Shown: positions 17,719 to 28,449, counted from the stretch's first letter. The stretch is 64,000 bases of DNA from Sphingopyxis sp. (GCA_030148985.1 JASBSJ010000066.1:1-64000), one strand, 5' to 3'. Notes: generated by a model not told the origin, from the sequence alone. Numbers and translations are program-made.

Positions 17719-18330
17719 TCAGCGAAACTTGAACCAAAGGTAGACGGCGGCGTTGACGAGCAGCGACAGGCCGAACAGCGCCATCGCATCGACCGGCGGC
17801 GCCATGTCGGCGCGCCACAGCACCCACCAGACGGGGCAGGGGAAGACAAAGGCGTAAAAGCCCGCGAGCCCCGACTGATGATAGGCATAGCGTTCATGGT
17901 CGTCGGCGGAGCGGTGATAAAGCGCGAGCGCGATCGTGAGCCCGACGACCCACAGCAGCGACAGCGCGACGGCAAGGGTCGGGGTCAGCGCGCTGTTGCT
18001 GATCAGCCCGTCGCCGGGCCCATCCTGCAACAATAACGCGGTGACCAGGCCAAGCGCGCCCGAGAAGATCAGGCTCGTCCAATAGATTCGCTTGCGGCGC
18101 GACCAGCTGCGGAAACCATCGGCGCGGCGCCAGACGTAGAATGCGAGCACCGCGCCGCCCAGCCCAATGGCGATCAGCGGCGCTGCCCAGCTCGCGACCG
18201 CTGCGTCGCCCGCCTCGATCTGCGCTTCGTTGAAGCCGGCGAAACCGCCTGCGAACAATGCGGTGCCGATGGCTATCGCGACCATGACCGTCATCGACGG
18301 CGCGCGTGCTTTTCCAGGATCATTCCCCAT
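17719..18330 (-). CDS. Integral membrane protein paired with an HTH regulator
   Basis: A 203-residue membrane protein with about six hydrophobic segments, roughly MTVMVAIAIGTALFAGG, AAPLIAIGLGGAVLAFYVW, YWTSLIFSGALGLVTALLL, TPTLAVALSLLWVVGLTIAL, GLAGFYAFVFPCPVWWVLW and AMALFGLSLLVNAAVYLWF. I do not know its function. It overlaps the end of the upstream XRE regulator gene. AAGGA lies 7 bases before the ATG at 18330; in-frame ATGs at 18336 and 18351 are alternatives. Small XRE regulator plus multi-spanning membrane protein pairs are common in Proteobacteria and Firmicutes and are thought to sense membrane state. Confidence 0.75.
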   Translation of the reverse strand: MGNDPGKARAPSMTVMVAIAIGTALFAGGFAGFNEAQIEAGDAAVASWAAPLIAIGLGGAVLAFYVWRRADGFRSWSRRKRIYWTSLIFSGALGLVTALLLQDGPGDGLISNSALTPTLAVALSLLWVVGLTIALALYHRSADDHERYAYHQSGLAGFYAFVFPCPVWWVLWRADMAPPVDAMALFGLSLLVNAAVYLWFKFR

Positions 18331-18535
18331 CGTCATGTCCTTTGTGGCCATCGTCGAAAATCTCCTCGATCGGCATGGCGAACAGCCGCGCCAGCTTGAA
18401 CGCGAGCGGCAGCGAGGGGTCATATTTGCCCGTTTCGATCGCATTCACCGCCTGGCGCGACACATCCAGCCGGTCGGCAAGTTCCGCCTGGCTCCAGTTC
18501 CGCATCGCGCGCAGCACTTTCAGCTGGTTGTTCAT
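18320..18535 (-). CDS. XRE-family (Cro/CI-like) transcriptional regulator
   Basis: A 71-residue single-domain regulator: QLKVLRAMRNWSQAELADRL is the first two helices, then VSRQAVNAIETGKYDPSLPLAF is the recognition helix and following turn, then KLARLFAMPIEEIF. It matches the small YozG-type HTH proteins. The start at 18535 (MNNQLKVL) is standard for this type. It overlaps the downstream membrane-protein gene. Inverted repeats in its upstream region (18555-18609) are candidate self-binding sites. Confidence 0.9.
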   Translation of the reverse strand: MNNQLKVLRAMRNWSQAELADRLDVSRQAVNAIETGKYDPSLPLAFKLARLFAMPIEEIFDDGHKGHDDGE

Positions 18536-18554
18536 CGGCAATCCGTCATGCAAC

Positions 18555-18610
18555 CCTGACCGAATGTCAGGTGTTATTGACTAAATGACATGATTCGCTG
18601 ACTATGTCAA
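18555..18610 (-). promoter_or_regulatory. Probable promoter/operators of the XRE-membrane protein operon
   Basis: This AT-richer stretch holds two inverted repeats: CCTGAC-cgaat-GTCAGG (18555-18571) and TGACAT-N12-ATGTCA (18586-18609). On the minus strand a perfect -35 TTGACA lies at 18610-18605, but a convincing -10 is not clear. The repeats are placed where the XRE protein could repress its own transcription. Confidence 0.5.
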
Positions 18611-18745
18611 CAAGACCTGACATCGGCCTCGAAAACCGCACTCCGCGGCACCTTCGCCAACTTCCACTCTCCCGCCACCCTTGACCCCCGCGCGCCGCTG
18701 CGCCAAGGGCGGCGACACTTGTTGCACCTGCGAAAGAGCGGAATT

Positions 18746-19669
18746 GTGGCCGACGCGGCGGAGACGAAACCCTTAAGCTTTCAGGACATGATCCTGACGC
18801 TCCACGCCTATTGGGGTGCGCGCGGCTGCGCGATCCTTCAGCCGTATGACATGCGCGTCGGGGCTGGGACGTTCCACCCAGCGACAACCTTGCGCAGCCT
18901 TGGCCCCGAGCCGTGGAACGTCGCCTATGTCCAGCCGAGCCGCCGCCCGACCGATGGTCGCTATGGCGAGAACCCGAACCGGCTCCAGCATTATTACCAG
19001 TATCAGGTGATATTGAAGCCGTCGCCCGCCGACCTGCAGGAACAATATCTGGGGTCACTCGCCGCGATCGGCATCGACCCGCTGCTGCACGACATCCGCT
19101 TTGTCGAGGATGACTGGGAAAGTCCGACGCTGGGCGCGTGGGGGCTGGGCTGGGAAGTCTGGTGCGACGGGATGGAAGTCACCCAGTTCACTTATTTCCA
19201 GCAGATGGGCGGTTTCGACTGCAAGCCCGTCGCGGGGGAGCTGACCTACGGGCTCGAACGCCTCGCCATGTATATCCAGAATGTCGACAATGTGTACGAC
19301 CTGCGCTTCTCCGACCCCGTCGGCGACGTGCCGGGGGTGAGCTATGGCGACGTGTTCCTTGAAAATGAACGCCAATTCTCGAAATGGAATTTCGAGGTTG
19401 CCGACACCGACAGCCTGTTCGCAGGCTTCAAGGCCGCCGAGGCCGAATGCAACCGCGCAATTGAGGCGGGGGTGCCCTTGGCGGCCTATGACCAGGCGAT
19501 CGAGGCGAGCCATTTGTTCAATCTGCTCCAGGCGCGCGGCGTGATCAGCGTGCAGGAACGCGCCAACTACATGGCGCGCGTCCGCGACCTTGCCAAAGGC
19601 AGCTGCAAGGCGTGGATCGACAGCCAGTCTGAGCGGTGGACCCAAAACTATCCGGGATGGACGCTATGA
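18746..19669 (+). CDS. glyQ: Glycyl-tRNA synthetase alpha subunit
   Basis: A 307-residue class II synthetase subunit that activates glycine in the alpha2-beta2 enzyme. Signatures include the start region [64 protein letters not shown], and [28 protein letters not shown] at 18746 fits the family N-terminus; a TTG at 18719 is also in frame. It is followed by glyS, with a 131-bp palindromic repeat inserted between the genes. Confidence 0.97.
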   Translation: MADAAETKPLSFQDMILTLHAYWGARGCAILQPYDMRVGAGTFHPATTLRSLGPEPWNVAYVQPSRRPTDGRYGENPNRLQHYYQYQVILKPSPADLQEQYLGSLAAIGIDPLLHDIRFVEDDWESPTLGAWGLGWEVWCDGMEVTQFTYFQQMGGFDCKPVAGELTYGLERLAMYIQNVDNVYDLRFSDPVGDVPGVSYGDVFLENERQFSKWNFEVADTDSLFAGFKAAEAECNRAIEAGVPLAAYDQAIEASHLFNLLQARGVISVQERANYMARVRDLAKGSCKAWIDSQSERWTQNYPGWTL

Positions 19670-19682
19670 TGGCGGCCGCAAC

Positions 19683-19813
19683 GATCCTCCCCCAACGGGG
19701 GAGGGGGACCATGCGCAGCATGGTGGAGGGGTACGCGGTGTCGAGCACGGCGGATGCGGGCCTGTACCCCTCCACCAGCTTCGCTGGTCCCCCTCCCCGT
19801 GCCGGGGAGGATC
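19683..19813. repeat. REPIN-like palindromic repeat, family A, copy 2
   Basis: A 131-bp element, the same length and ends (GATCCTCCCCC ... GGGGAGGATC) as the copy at 11395-11525, with the same internal hairpins and a different centre. It fills the glyQ-glyS gap almost completely: it begins 13 bp after the glyQ stop and ends 4 bp before the glyS start. Confidence 0.88.
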
Positions 19814-19817
19814 AAGA
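19804..19817 (+). promoter_or_regulatory. glyS ribosome binding site supplied by the repeat
   Basis: GGGGAGG at 19804-19810, with seven bases before the ATG at 19818, is a near-ideal Shine-Dalgarno. These bases are the conserved right end of the family A repeat, so the repeat provides the translation signal of an essential gene. In mRNA this end can pair with the left end of the repeat (CCTCCCC), which could hide the site. Confidence 0.75.
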
Positions 19818-22106
19818 ATGACCGATTTTCTTCTCGAACTGCGCTCGGAAGAGATTCCCGCTCGTATGCAGGCCGGTGCGCGCGCCGAGCTGGAAAAGCT
19901 GTTCCGCGCGCAGATGACGGCCGCAGGCATCGCGGTCGGCGATCTCACCATCTGGTCGACGCCGCGCCGCCTCGCGCTGATCGCGAATGGCCTTCCGCAA
20001 GCGACCGCCGCGGTCAGCGAAGAGCTGAAAGGCCCACGCACCAGCGCGCCGCCGCAGGCGCTCGAAGGCTTCCTCCGCAAGACCGGCTTGACGCAGGACC
20101 AGCTCGAAGACCGCGACGGCGTCTGGTTCGCCGTCATCGACAAACTCGGCCGTGCGACCGCCGAGGTGCTCGCCGAAGCGATCCCCGCGATTGTTCGCGG
20201 CTTCGCCTGGCCCAAGTCGATGCGCTGGGGCAAGGCCAGCGCGAGCAGCGAAAGCCTGCGCTGGGTCCGCCCGCTGTCGGGGATCGTCGCGATCTTTGGC
20301 GAAGCGTTGATTCCGTGTGAAGTTAGCGGAATTCCCGCGGGTTTCGCGACGCGCGGCCATCGCTTCCACTGCCCGGGCGAAATCACGATCGGCTCGGCGT
20401 CGGACTATGCCGAGAAGCTCCGCGCCTGCCACGTCATCGTCGACCATGAGGAACGTGCGGCGCTGATCCGAGACGGCGCCACCAAGGCCGCGGCCGATGC
20501 CGGGCTGAGCCTCGTCGAGGACGAGGGGCTGGTGATCGAGAACGCCGGGCTGACCGAATGGCCGGTGCCGCTGCTGGGGCGCTTCGACGAGGCGTTCCTC
20601 GAAGTGCCGCCCGAGGTCATCCAGCTCACCGCGCGCGTAAACCAGAAATATTTCGTCGTGAACGATGCGGATGGGAAGCTTGCCAACGGCTTCGTCTGCA
20701 CCGCGAATATCGACGCGAAGGACGGCGGCGTGGAGATCGTGGCGGGCAACCGCAAGGTGCTTGCGGCGCGGCTGTCCGATGCGCGCTTTTTCTGGGAACA
20801 GGATCGCAAGACCAAGCTGGCGGACCACGCGAAGAAGCTCGACCGCATTACGTTCCACGAGAAGCTGGGGACGGTTGCGGAAAAGGTCGAGCGGGTAGCG
20901 AGGCTGGCCGAATGGCTGGCGAGCGAAGGCATCGTCCCCAACTGCGACCCCGCGCTCGCGCGGCAGGCGGCGGAGTTGGCCAAGGCCGACCTCGTCACCG
21001 AAATGGTCGGCGAATTCCCCGAACTGCAAGGCCTGATGGGCGGCTATTACGCCCGCGCCGAAGGCCTGCCCGATGCCGTCGCCGACGCGATCCGCGACCA
21101 TTACAAGCCGGTCGGGCAGGGCGATGACGTGCCGACCGTGCCGGTGACGGTGGCTGTGGCGCTGGCGGATAAGCTGGATACGCTAATTTCTTTCTTCGCG
21201 GTTCGAGAGCAGCCGAGCGGCTCGCGGGACCCGTTTGCGCTTCGGAGGGCCGCTTTAGGGATTTTGGCGACTGTGATTCAGAATGGCATAGCGTTTAACG
21301 CGCGCCAAATCGTTGCATCTGCTTATTTTCCGATTTCGTGGAACGTCAAACTGATCGCGATCGATATTGACCCCGATGAGAAACGGAACATTCTTGATCA
21401 CCTTTACCACGCTCGTAGCCACAGCTTTGAGATTAGGTCTGAAAACGACTTCCTTGTGATGGCTAACGAGAAGCCGGTCCATGCGCGTTCGGCTCGGGAG
21501 GCCTTCATACGAGTTCCAGACTTGGGTGATCTTTCCGAAACTTCAGACCAAATTGTGAATTTTCTTATCGACCGCCTCAAGGTCCAGCAGCGCGAAGCCG
21601 GGGTCCGCCACGACCTGATCGACGCCGTGTTCGCGCTCGGCGGAGAGGATGATCTCGTTCGCCTGCTTGCGCGGGTGAGGGCGTTGCAGGCGTTTATGGC
21701 GACCGACGACGGCGCGAACCTGCTCGCGGGCTACAAGCGCGCGGCGAATATTTTGAAACAAGCCAGTGTTCCGGCGGAAGCCGGAACCCAGGGCGGGGCA
21801 GCGCAGGCGTTGGAGCAAGACATTCCTGGGCTCCGGCTTTCGCCGGAGCGCATGACAGATGTGGATCGGGCCCTCCTTACCGCCCTCGACACCGCCGAAC
21901 CGGCTGCGCGTAACGCAGTCGAAGAAGAACGCTTCACCGACGCGATGGCGGCGCTCGCCAGCTTGCGCGCGCCAATCGATGCGTTTTTCGAGGGCGTGAT
22001 GGTCAACGATCCCGACGAGGATGTCCGCGCCTATCGGCTCGGCCTGCTGTCGCGCTTTACCGGCGCGGTGCATGGCGTTGCCGATTTTTCGAAGATCGAG
22101 GGGTAA
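19818..22106 (+). CDS. glyS: Glycyl-tRNA synthetase beta subunit, with internal insertions
   Basis: A 762-residue tRNA-binding subunit. It starts TDFLLELRSEEIPARM and shows GPRTSAPPQALEGFLRK, MRWGKASASSESLRWVRPL, and the core ARFFWEQDRKTKLADHAKKLDRI-like segment, then QQREAGVRHDLIDAVFALG of the C-terminal region. It is longer than the roughly 690-730 residues I expect. Two segments look foreign: a low-GC stretch coding for about 90 residues (about residues 480-585) between LRRAALGILATV and DRLKVQQREAG, and an in-frame palindromic repeat coding for about 32 residues (about 649-681, SVPAEAGTQ ... RLSPERMT). The frame stays open throughout, so the protein is probably functional. Confidence 0.95.
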   Translation: MTDFLLELRSEEIPARMQAGARAELEKLFRAQMTAAGIAVGDLTIWSTPRRLALIANGLPQATAAVSEELKGPRTSAPPQALEGFLRKTGLTQDQLEDRDGVWFAVIDKLGRATAEVLAEAIPAIVRGFAWPKSMRWGKASASSESLRWVRPLSGIVAIFGEALIPCEVSGIPAGFATRGHRFHCPGEITIGSASDYAEKLRACHVIVDHEERAALIRDGATKAAADAGLSLVEDEGLVIENAGLTEWPVPLLGRFDEAFLEVPPEVIQLTARVNQKYFVVNDADGKLANGFVCTANIDAKDGGVEIVAGNRKVLAARLSDARFFWEQDRKTKLADHAKKLDRITFHEKLGTVAEKVERVARLAEWLASEGIVPNCDPALARQAAELAKADLVTEMVGEFPELQGLMGGYYARAEGLPDAVADAIRDHYKPVGQGDDVPTVPVTVAVALADKLDTLISFFAVREQPSGSRDPFALRRAALGILATVIQNGIAFNARQIVASAYFPISWNVKLIAIDIDPDEKRNILDHLYHARSHSFEIRSENDFLVMANEKPVHARSAREAFIRVPDLGDLSETSDQIVNFLIDRLKVQQREAGVRHDLIDAVFALGGEDDLVRLLARVRALQAFMATDDGANLLAGYKRAANILKQASVPAEAGTQGGAAQALEQDIPGLRLSPERMTDVDRALLTALDTAEPAARNAVEEERFTDAMAALASLRAPIDAFFEGVMVNDPDEDVRAYRLGLLSRFTGAVHGVADFSKIEG
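21764..21857. repeat. REPIN-like repeat inside glyS (family D)
   Basis: The left arm GTTCCGGCGGAAGCCGGAAC and the right arm CTCCGGCTTTCGCCGGAGC are inverted relatives, each itself a hairpin, joined by a centre with CCCAGGG and CCTGGG. The whole sits in frame in glyS and is translated. A lone half unit with the same CCGGCCTTCGCCGG core occurs at 49871-49895. Confidence 0.75.
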
Positions 22107-22121
22107 ACCGACCTTCCATTC

Positions 22122-22201
22122 CCGTTCGTGTCGAGCGAAGTCGAGACACCGGGAAGGCGAGCAAGAACGATGGGCATCTCGACTTCGCTCGATGCGAACG
22201 G
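22122..22201. repeat. Palindromic repeat, family C, copy 1
   Basis: About 80 bp that begin CCGTTCGTGTCGAGCGAAG and end with the inverted form (CTTCGCTCGATGCGAACGG). It lies in the gap between glyS and ppdK. The same arms occur at 60418-60500, with a different centre. Confidence 0.85.
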
Positions 22202-22302
22202 AGTAGGGAAGTCTGGAAAGACCGAAGTAAAACTGAATCGACCAACTGCGATTGCATACCTATCCAGCCGCAACCTCCTCCCCGGGGCAGCAGGAGTAAG
22301 AC

Positions 22303-24963
<2,661 letters not shown>

Positions 24964-24987
24964 CGCCGGCGCACGCCGGGGGCCAAC

Positions 24988-25021
24988 GACCGCCGCCGCG
25001 ACAATCTTCGCCGCGGCGGTC
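24988..25021 (+). terminator. Possible terminator after ppdK
   Basis: An imperfect GC-rich hairpin (ACCGCCGCCGCGA, short loop, TCGCCGCGGCGGT) lies about 25 bases after the ppdK stop. No T-tract follows, so it may only stabilise the 3' end or may depend on Rho. Confidence 0.35.
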
Positions 25022-25080
25022 ACAAATCGGAAATAGGGGGTTGCGCGCCCGCGCGGCGCCCCTTAAAGGCGCCTCTCCAC

Positions 25081-25157
25081 GCACCCGTAGCTCAGCTGGA
25101 TAGAGCATCAGACTACGAATCTGAGGGTCGGGCGTTCGAATCGCTCCGGGTGCGCCA
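25081..25157 (+). tRNA. tRNA-Arg(ACG)
   Basis: A 77-nt gene with encoded CCA. The acceptor GCACCCG pairs with CGGGTGC, the D arm is GTAGCTCAGCTGGATAGAGC, the anticodon loop CTACGAA gives ACG, and the T loop is GTTCGAATC. It is the attachment site of a small island: its 3' 46 bases are repeated at 29796-29841. The copy here is complete and should be functional. Confidence 0.97.
25111..25156 (+). repeat. attL: 46-bp direct repeat within tRNA-Arg
   Basis: The sequence from GACTACGAATCTGAGG to CCGGGTGCGCC is identical to 29796-29841. It covers the anticodon arm to the 3' end of the tRNA, the usual crossover region of tyrosine integrases. Confidence 0.95.
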
Positions 25158-25204
25158 TTTCTTTCAATAGCTTAGGTTTTTTGGCTGCTGACGGTGGTTG
25201 CGCT

Positions 25205-25222
25205 TAGCAATCACATAGCAAG
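25205..25222. repeat. Possible integrase/excisionase arm sites, left end
   Basis: TAGCAATCAC followed by ATAGCAAG lies about 50 bp inside the left end of the island. The same words, ATAGCAAC and TAGCAATCAC, occur at 29693-29714, inside the right end. Paired short repeats near both ends are typical of arm-type binding sites. Confidence 0.45.
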
Positions 25223-25368
25223 CGCCGTGACCGATTTCGGCGCGACGACCGATTCCTCCAACGCATACGGGTTTCTTTATGAAACTTATATTGAAGGGTA
25301 CTACCCTCCTCGGATTTATGATTCTGGGTGCGCCTCGATAGAGGCGTCGACTTCCCTGAGATAATTTT

Positions 25369-26025
25369 TCAGTTTTCTGGACGATAGGGACGCGCGCAAG
25401 CGTTCAGACCATGCGTGGCGGCGGCTATGAGCGGCCCAAATCGATCTTCAAACTCATCCCATAGATATTCGTAGAGTTGATCTAGCTGGCGCTCAATCTG
25501 GCGCAGATGGAGATTGAAATCCCTCTGGAGGCTGACCAGCCCCTCTCGGAATGACAAATCGACATCGATCTTTCGACCGTATCTATCGTGGCCGACCATG
25601 CCATTGAGCTTATCGTTGAAGAGTGACGCTGTCCGAAACGTCGTGTCGTCATCTGTGAACTGTCGTTCCCTACCATGATGAACGCGGGCGTTGCGTTCGT
25701 GACGAATCTGCTCCTGTTCGTCGAGCATGTCGCGCAGATGATCGAATACGATGGCGGCTAAACCTGCTTTCTTCAAATTGGACATGGTGCAGTTTCGTGG
25801 CGCGAGGCCGAACTGATACACCTGATTCACCGTCAAAAGGGCGCAATCAACCACTGAGACATATCTGACCAGAAACGCATCGGTCGCGACGGTTAGCCAC
25901 TCATATCGGCTTATGGCGATTTTGTTGGCAGGACTCGGGATAGGAGCGGGCCAGAGCATGTCCCCGACGAGATTAAGCGATTCTACGCGGCGCGCGAGAT
26001 TTTGGAGCCAATGGCCCGTGTCCAC
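25369..26025 (-). CDS. HEPN-domain protein (Cthe_2314-like), probably N-terminally truncated
   Basis: A 218-residue protein. The segment RHERNARVHHGRERQFTDDD contains the R-x(4-6)-H motif of HEPN ribonuclease domains and resembles Cthe_2314-type HEPN proteins, which are found with defence and toxin systems. The conserved region begins at LVGDMLWPAPI; homologues as I remember them carry 60-90 more residues before this, so the N-terminus is probably lost. The predicted start is a GTG at 26025 inside the end of the upstream ParB-like gene. It is the last gene of the island and lies next to attL. RNase activity is inferred only from the motif. Confidence 0.65.
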   Translation of the reverse strand: MDTGHWLQNLARRVESLNLVGDMLWPAPIPSPANKIAISRYEWLTVATDAFLVRYVSVVDCALLTVNQVYQFGLAPRNCTMSNLKKAGLAAIVFDHLRDMLDEQEQIRHERNARVHHGRERQFTDDDTTFRTASLFNDKLNGMVGHDRYGRKIDVDLSFREGLVSLQRDFNLHLRQIERQLDQLYEYLWDEFEDRFGPLIAAATHGLNACARPYRPEN

Positions 26026-27088
26026 CGCATATTTGCAGTCGGGATCGCTTGTCGATCTTCGCCTTGGAATGAAGGTCGTCAGCCGCCGCTATCAATTTTC
26101 GAACGAGCGGGTCCGGCTCTGAAACGGTGGTCGGCGCCGCCCTGACGACGTAATTATCGACCGCCAATTCGAGTAAGACGCGGCCAAGCACGGCAATCGC
26201 GTTGGGGTGATGATCCAACTCCAGATTGAATTGAAGCTCGTCCCATATTGCGTGCTGTCTCTGGAGTCGTCCGCTCCAAGCGACGCCATAGTCCTCGGGC
26301 GGAATTAGGTGTGCGCGCCTTGTCGGTTTCGCGGCCTTCTTTTTGGCCTTGGGTTTCGTTTTACCCTTACCGCTCGCGGGCTGAGGTATCGCATCAGCTG
26401 CCGACGGCAGTACGCCTTCCCTTTCAAGATCGTCTAGATAAGCTGATTTCCGCTCAACGTCCCAGACATCATCAAGAGTGATTTTCTTCTCGGCTAAATC
26501 GCTCGCAATGCGCGCGAGTGCGGGGAGGACAGCATCCTCTTTTCTGGTGAACTGAAATTTTCCCTTGCTGCCGGAAATGCCGACGCGACTGCGAAATGCC
26601 TCTGCGGAGAGAAGTCGGTTGAGATTGCTACGAGGAATCTTCTTCTTTTCCGGGAGCATTTTTGCGTCGCGTAAACGCTCTTCGATCTCGTCGGCTATAT
26701 TCAGCCCGCCGCCCTTGCCTGTTCGACTGACAAAGGTGGCTTTCATCCGGCCATCCCAATTCGCCTGCCCAACGCCGCCTTGGCTCCCGGTGTGTCTCCT
26801 GAAGAGTATCTCGTCGATCCGATCCCGATCGGTTTCAACTCTACAGGTGATCTTGGCTGGAAATGTGCCGTTCCATTCTGCTTTAAGCGTCGCAAAGAAC
26901 TTTTGCAGTTCAACAGACGGGGCTTTTTTAGGGTTGGAGATGAGCTTTAAGCAGGTTGTGCGACGGTTGCCGTCAAACACGGCGAATTTATCGCCCTCTG
27001 GGAAAACCAATGGCGGCTCGAATATGCCGCCTGCCGCCGCAACGTCCTTCGCCAGTTTCTTCATCTGAGACTGATGATTGGAGAACAA
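25973..27088 (-). CDS. ParB/Srx-like nuclease-fold protein, probably truncated at both ends
   Basis: A 371-residue protein. Near the N-terminus is FAVFDGNRRTTCLKLI, the core of a ParB/sulfiredoxin-like domain (compare the DGNRR motif). The middle is charged, with a Lys-rich linker GKGKTKPKAKKKAAK. The C-terminal part (HHPNAIAVLGRVLLELAVDNYV) is an alpha-helical domain seen in ParB-HEPN proteins. Related proteins have about 40-50 residues before the MKKLAKDVAAAGG region and a longer C-terminus. Both ends coincide with overlapping reading frames and with a 10-bp inverted repeat. Function is unknown; homologues occur in islands with putative defence roles. Confidence 0.6.
   Translation of the reverse strand: MFSNHQSQMKKLAKDVAAAGGIFEPPLVFPEGDKFAVFDGNRRTTCLKLISNPKKAPSVELQKFFATLKAEWNGTFPAKITCRVETDRDRIDEILFRRHTGSQGGVGQANWDGRMKATFVSRTGKGGGLNIADEIEERLRDAKMLPEKKKIPRSNLNRLLSAEAFRSRVGISGSKGKFQFTRKEDAVLPALARIASDLAEKKITLDDVWDVERKSAYLDDLEREGVLPSAADAIPQPASGKGKTKPKAKKKAAKPTRRAHLIPPEDYGVAWSGRLQRQHAIWDELQFNLELDHHPNAIAVLGRVLLELAVDNYVVRAAPTTVSEPDPLVRKLIAAADDLHSKAKIDKRSRLQICGGHGPLAPKSRAPRRIA
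26043..26052. repeat. 10-bp inverted repeat at island junction, left
   Basis: GATCGCTTGT here is the exact reverse complement of ACAAGCGATC at 27085-27094. It lies where the ParB-like frame loses similarity and the HEPN frame begins. Confidence 0.6.
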
Positions 27089-28278
27089 GCGATCATTTTT
27101 ACGAGGTGCTCCCGTTCCGCTGCTTCCGGAACAAGATATTCCAGGAACTCGCTCAGCGGGGCGGGGTCGCCTTCGGTCGGCTCGATTTCGGGGACGGTGT
27201 AGGAATTGTAGAAGGGTGCCCCGTTTTTCTCGAATATCCCGCTGGGTTGGCTTGGTTCGAAGCGCAGATCCATCACCTTTTCAATTAGCCCGCCCTTGGT
27301 CAGAAACTTTGCAGGCGTTGCCTTGTCGAAAGGCATGGTGTCCGCAAAATGTGATGAAAAGGCCGCAGGCTTGAGCCATTGGTTCGAGCGCGGTGACCAG
27401 AACTGGTCACGGCCGGCGACAAACACCCATTCCCGCGCGACTTCGATCCATTTCGTTGGGGTGGCGCTTCCAGTTTTCCACGCGCTCGCTAGGGCCGCGT
27501 CGGCTTCACCCACAGCAAGGCCGATTGCCAAAGCAACCGAGCGAAATTCATGGGCGATGGGCGTCCAATCCAACCCCAAAGCGGCGACGTGATTGGCGAC
27601 ACGGGCGGCGAGCCTGAACAGTGTATTGTTCCGGTCTCCCTCTACATCATGGGCGCGCAATTCGGTCAGCGCCTCTTGGACTTCCCTGTTCAGGAAAGTG
27701 CTAAAGACCCCCGCTTCGACAAACTCGCCGCCGCCAGCGGGGTTGGCTATCGCGAAATGTGATGGCGTTTTCGTTAGGACCGACACAACTGCATCGGGCA
27801 AATCGGAAAACGGCACATCGTCGGGCGATATTTCCCATCGATAGATCGTGCCATCTGGGTGCTGAGAGCCAGCTCCGACGACGTAGCCGCCATCAGCGCG
27901 AACGTCCAAGCCGACGCCCTCAACGCGCACGGCATTCCGCAGCGCGGTCGCGGGACGTCGAAAATAGTAATGCCGTCCTTTGGCTGTCACGACTGTAGGC
28001 GTCGGCGGCAGATCGAACCCGTCGAGTAAGGTCTGTCCATCGGCACTATCCACGTCGAGAACGACAATATTGCTGATAGCCCCGGTTACCACCGCCACGT
28101 TCAGATTGGCGTCGTCCCATGCTGTGACTTCGTCGAGGCTGGCTCTTTCATTTTGGTATTTGCGCCAATGTGACGCCGGGGCTTTTTCGCCCCTCGGGAG
28201 GGGGAAAATTGAAAAGCCGTAATCAAACAGCTGCTCGAAATCAGGCGTGTCAATGGAGGTAACGCTAATCTGGCTCAT
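27061..28278 (-). pseudogene. Primase-polymerase (prim-pol) gene lacking the helicase half
   Basis: A 405-codon frame. The N-terminal prim-pol domain is clear: DYGFSIFPLPRGEKAPASHW, the catalytic acidic motif VVLDVDSADGQ, GRHYYFRRP, and VRADGGYVVGAGSQHPDG. A primase C-terminal helical region follows. The last recognisable stretch, AAEREHLVKMIA, is the start of the D5-like superfamily 3 helicase, but the frame then reads CSPIISLR and stops, and no Walker A motif follows. The replication protein is therefore cut. AAGGAG upstream shows an intact start. This gene probably once copied the island or satellite. Calling it a pseudogene is an inference. Confidence 0.7.
27085..27094. repeat. 10-bp inverted repeat at island junction, right
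   Basis: ACAAGCGATC, the exact reverse complement of 26043-26052. It lies exactly where the prim-pol frame loses similarity to the family and the ParB-like frame begins. Confidence 0.6.
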
Positions 28279-28449
28279 ATCAGTCTCCTTCTTCTGTGCA
28301 GTTGAACCAGTCAGGCCAACAAGTTTGAGATCGGAGATTGATAAATTTGAGCAGATATTCAGTCGCTATAGACCATCCAACATGAATCTACGATGAGTCC
28401 TAAAGTGAAACCCTTGTTAATGTAGCATTCATCTTGCAAGGCGTGATTT

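Noticed and set aside
26043-27094. A simple invertible switch (phase variation) of the ParB-like block
   Set aside because: Reading the flipped sequence from the prim-pol frame gives no helicase similarity and stops soon, and no invertase gene is adjacent. The repeats are only 10 bp.
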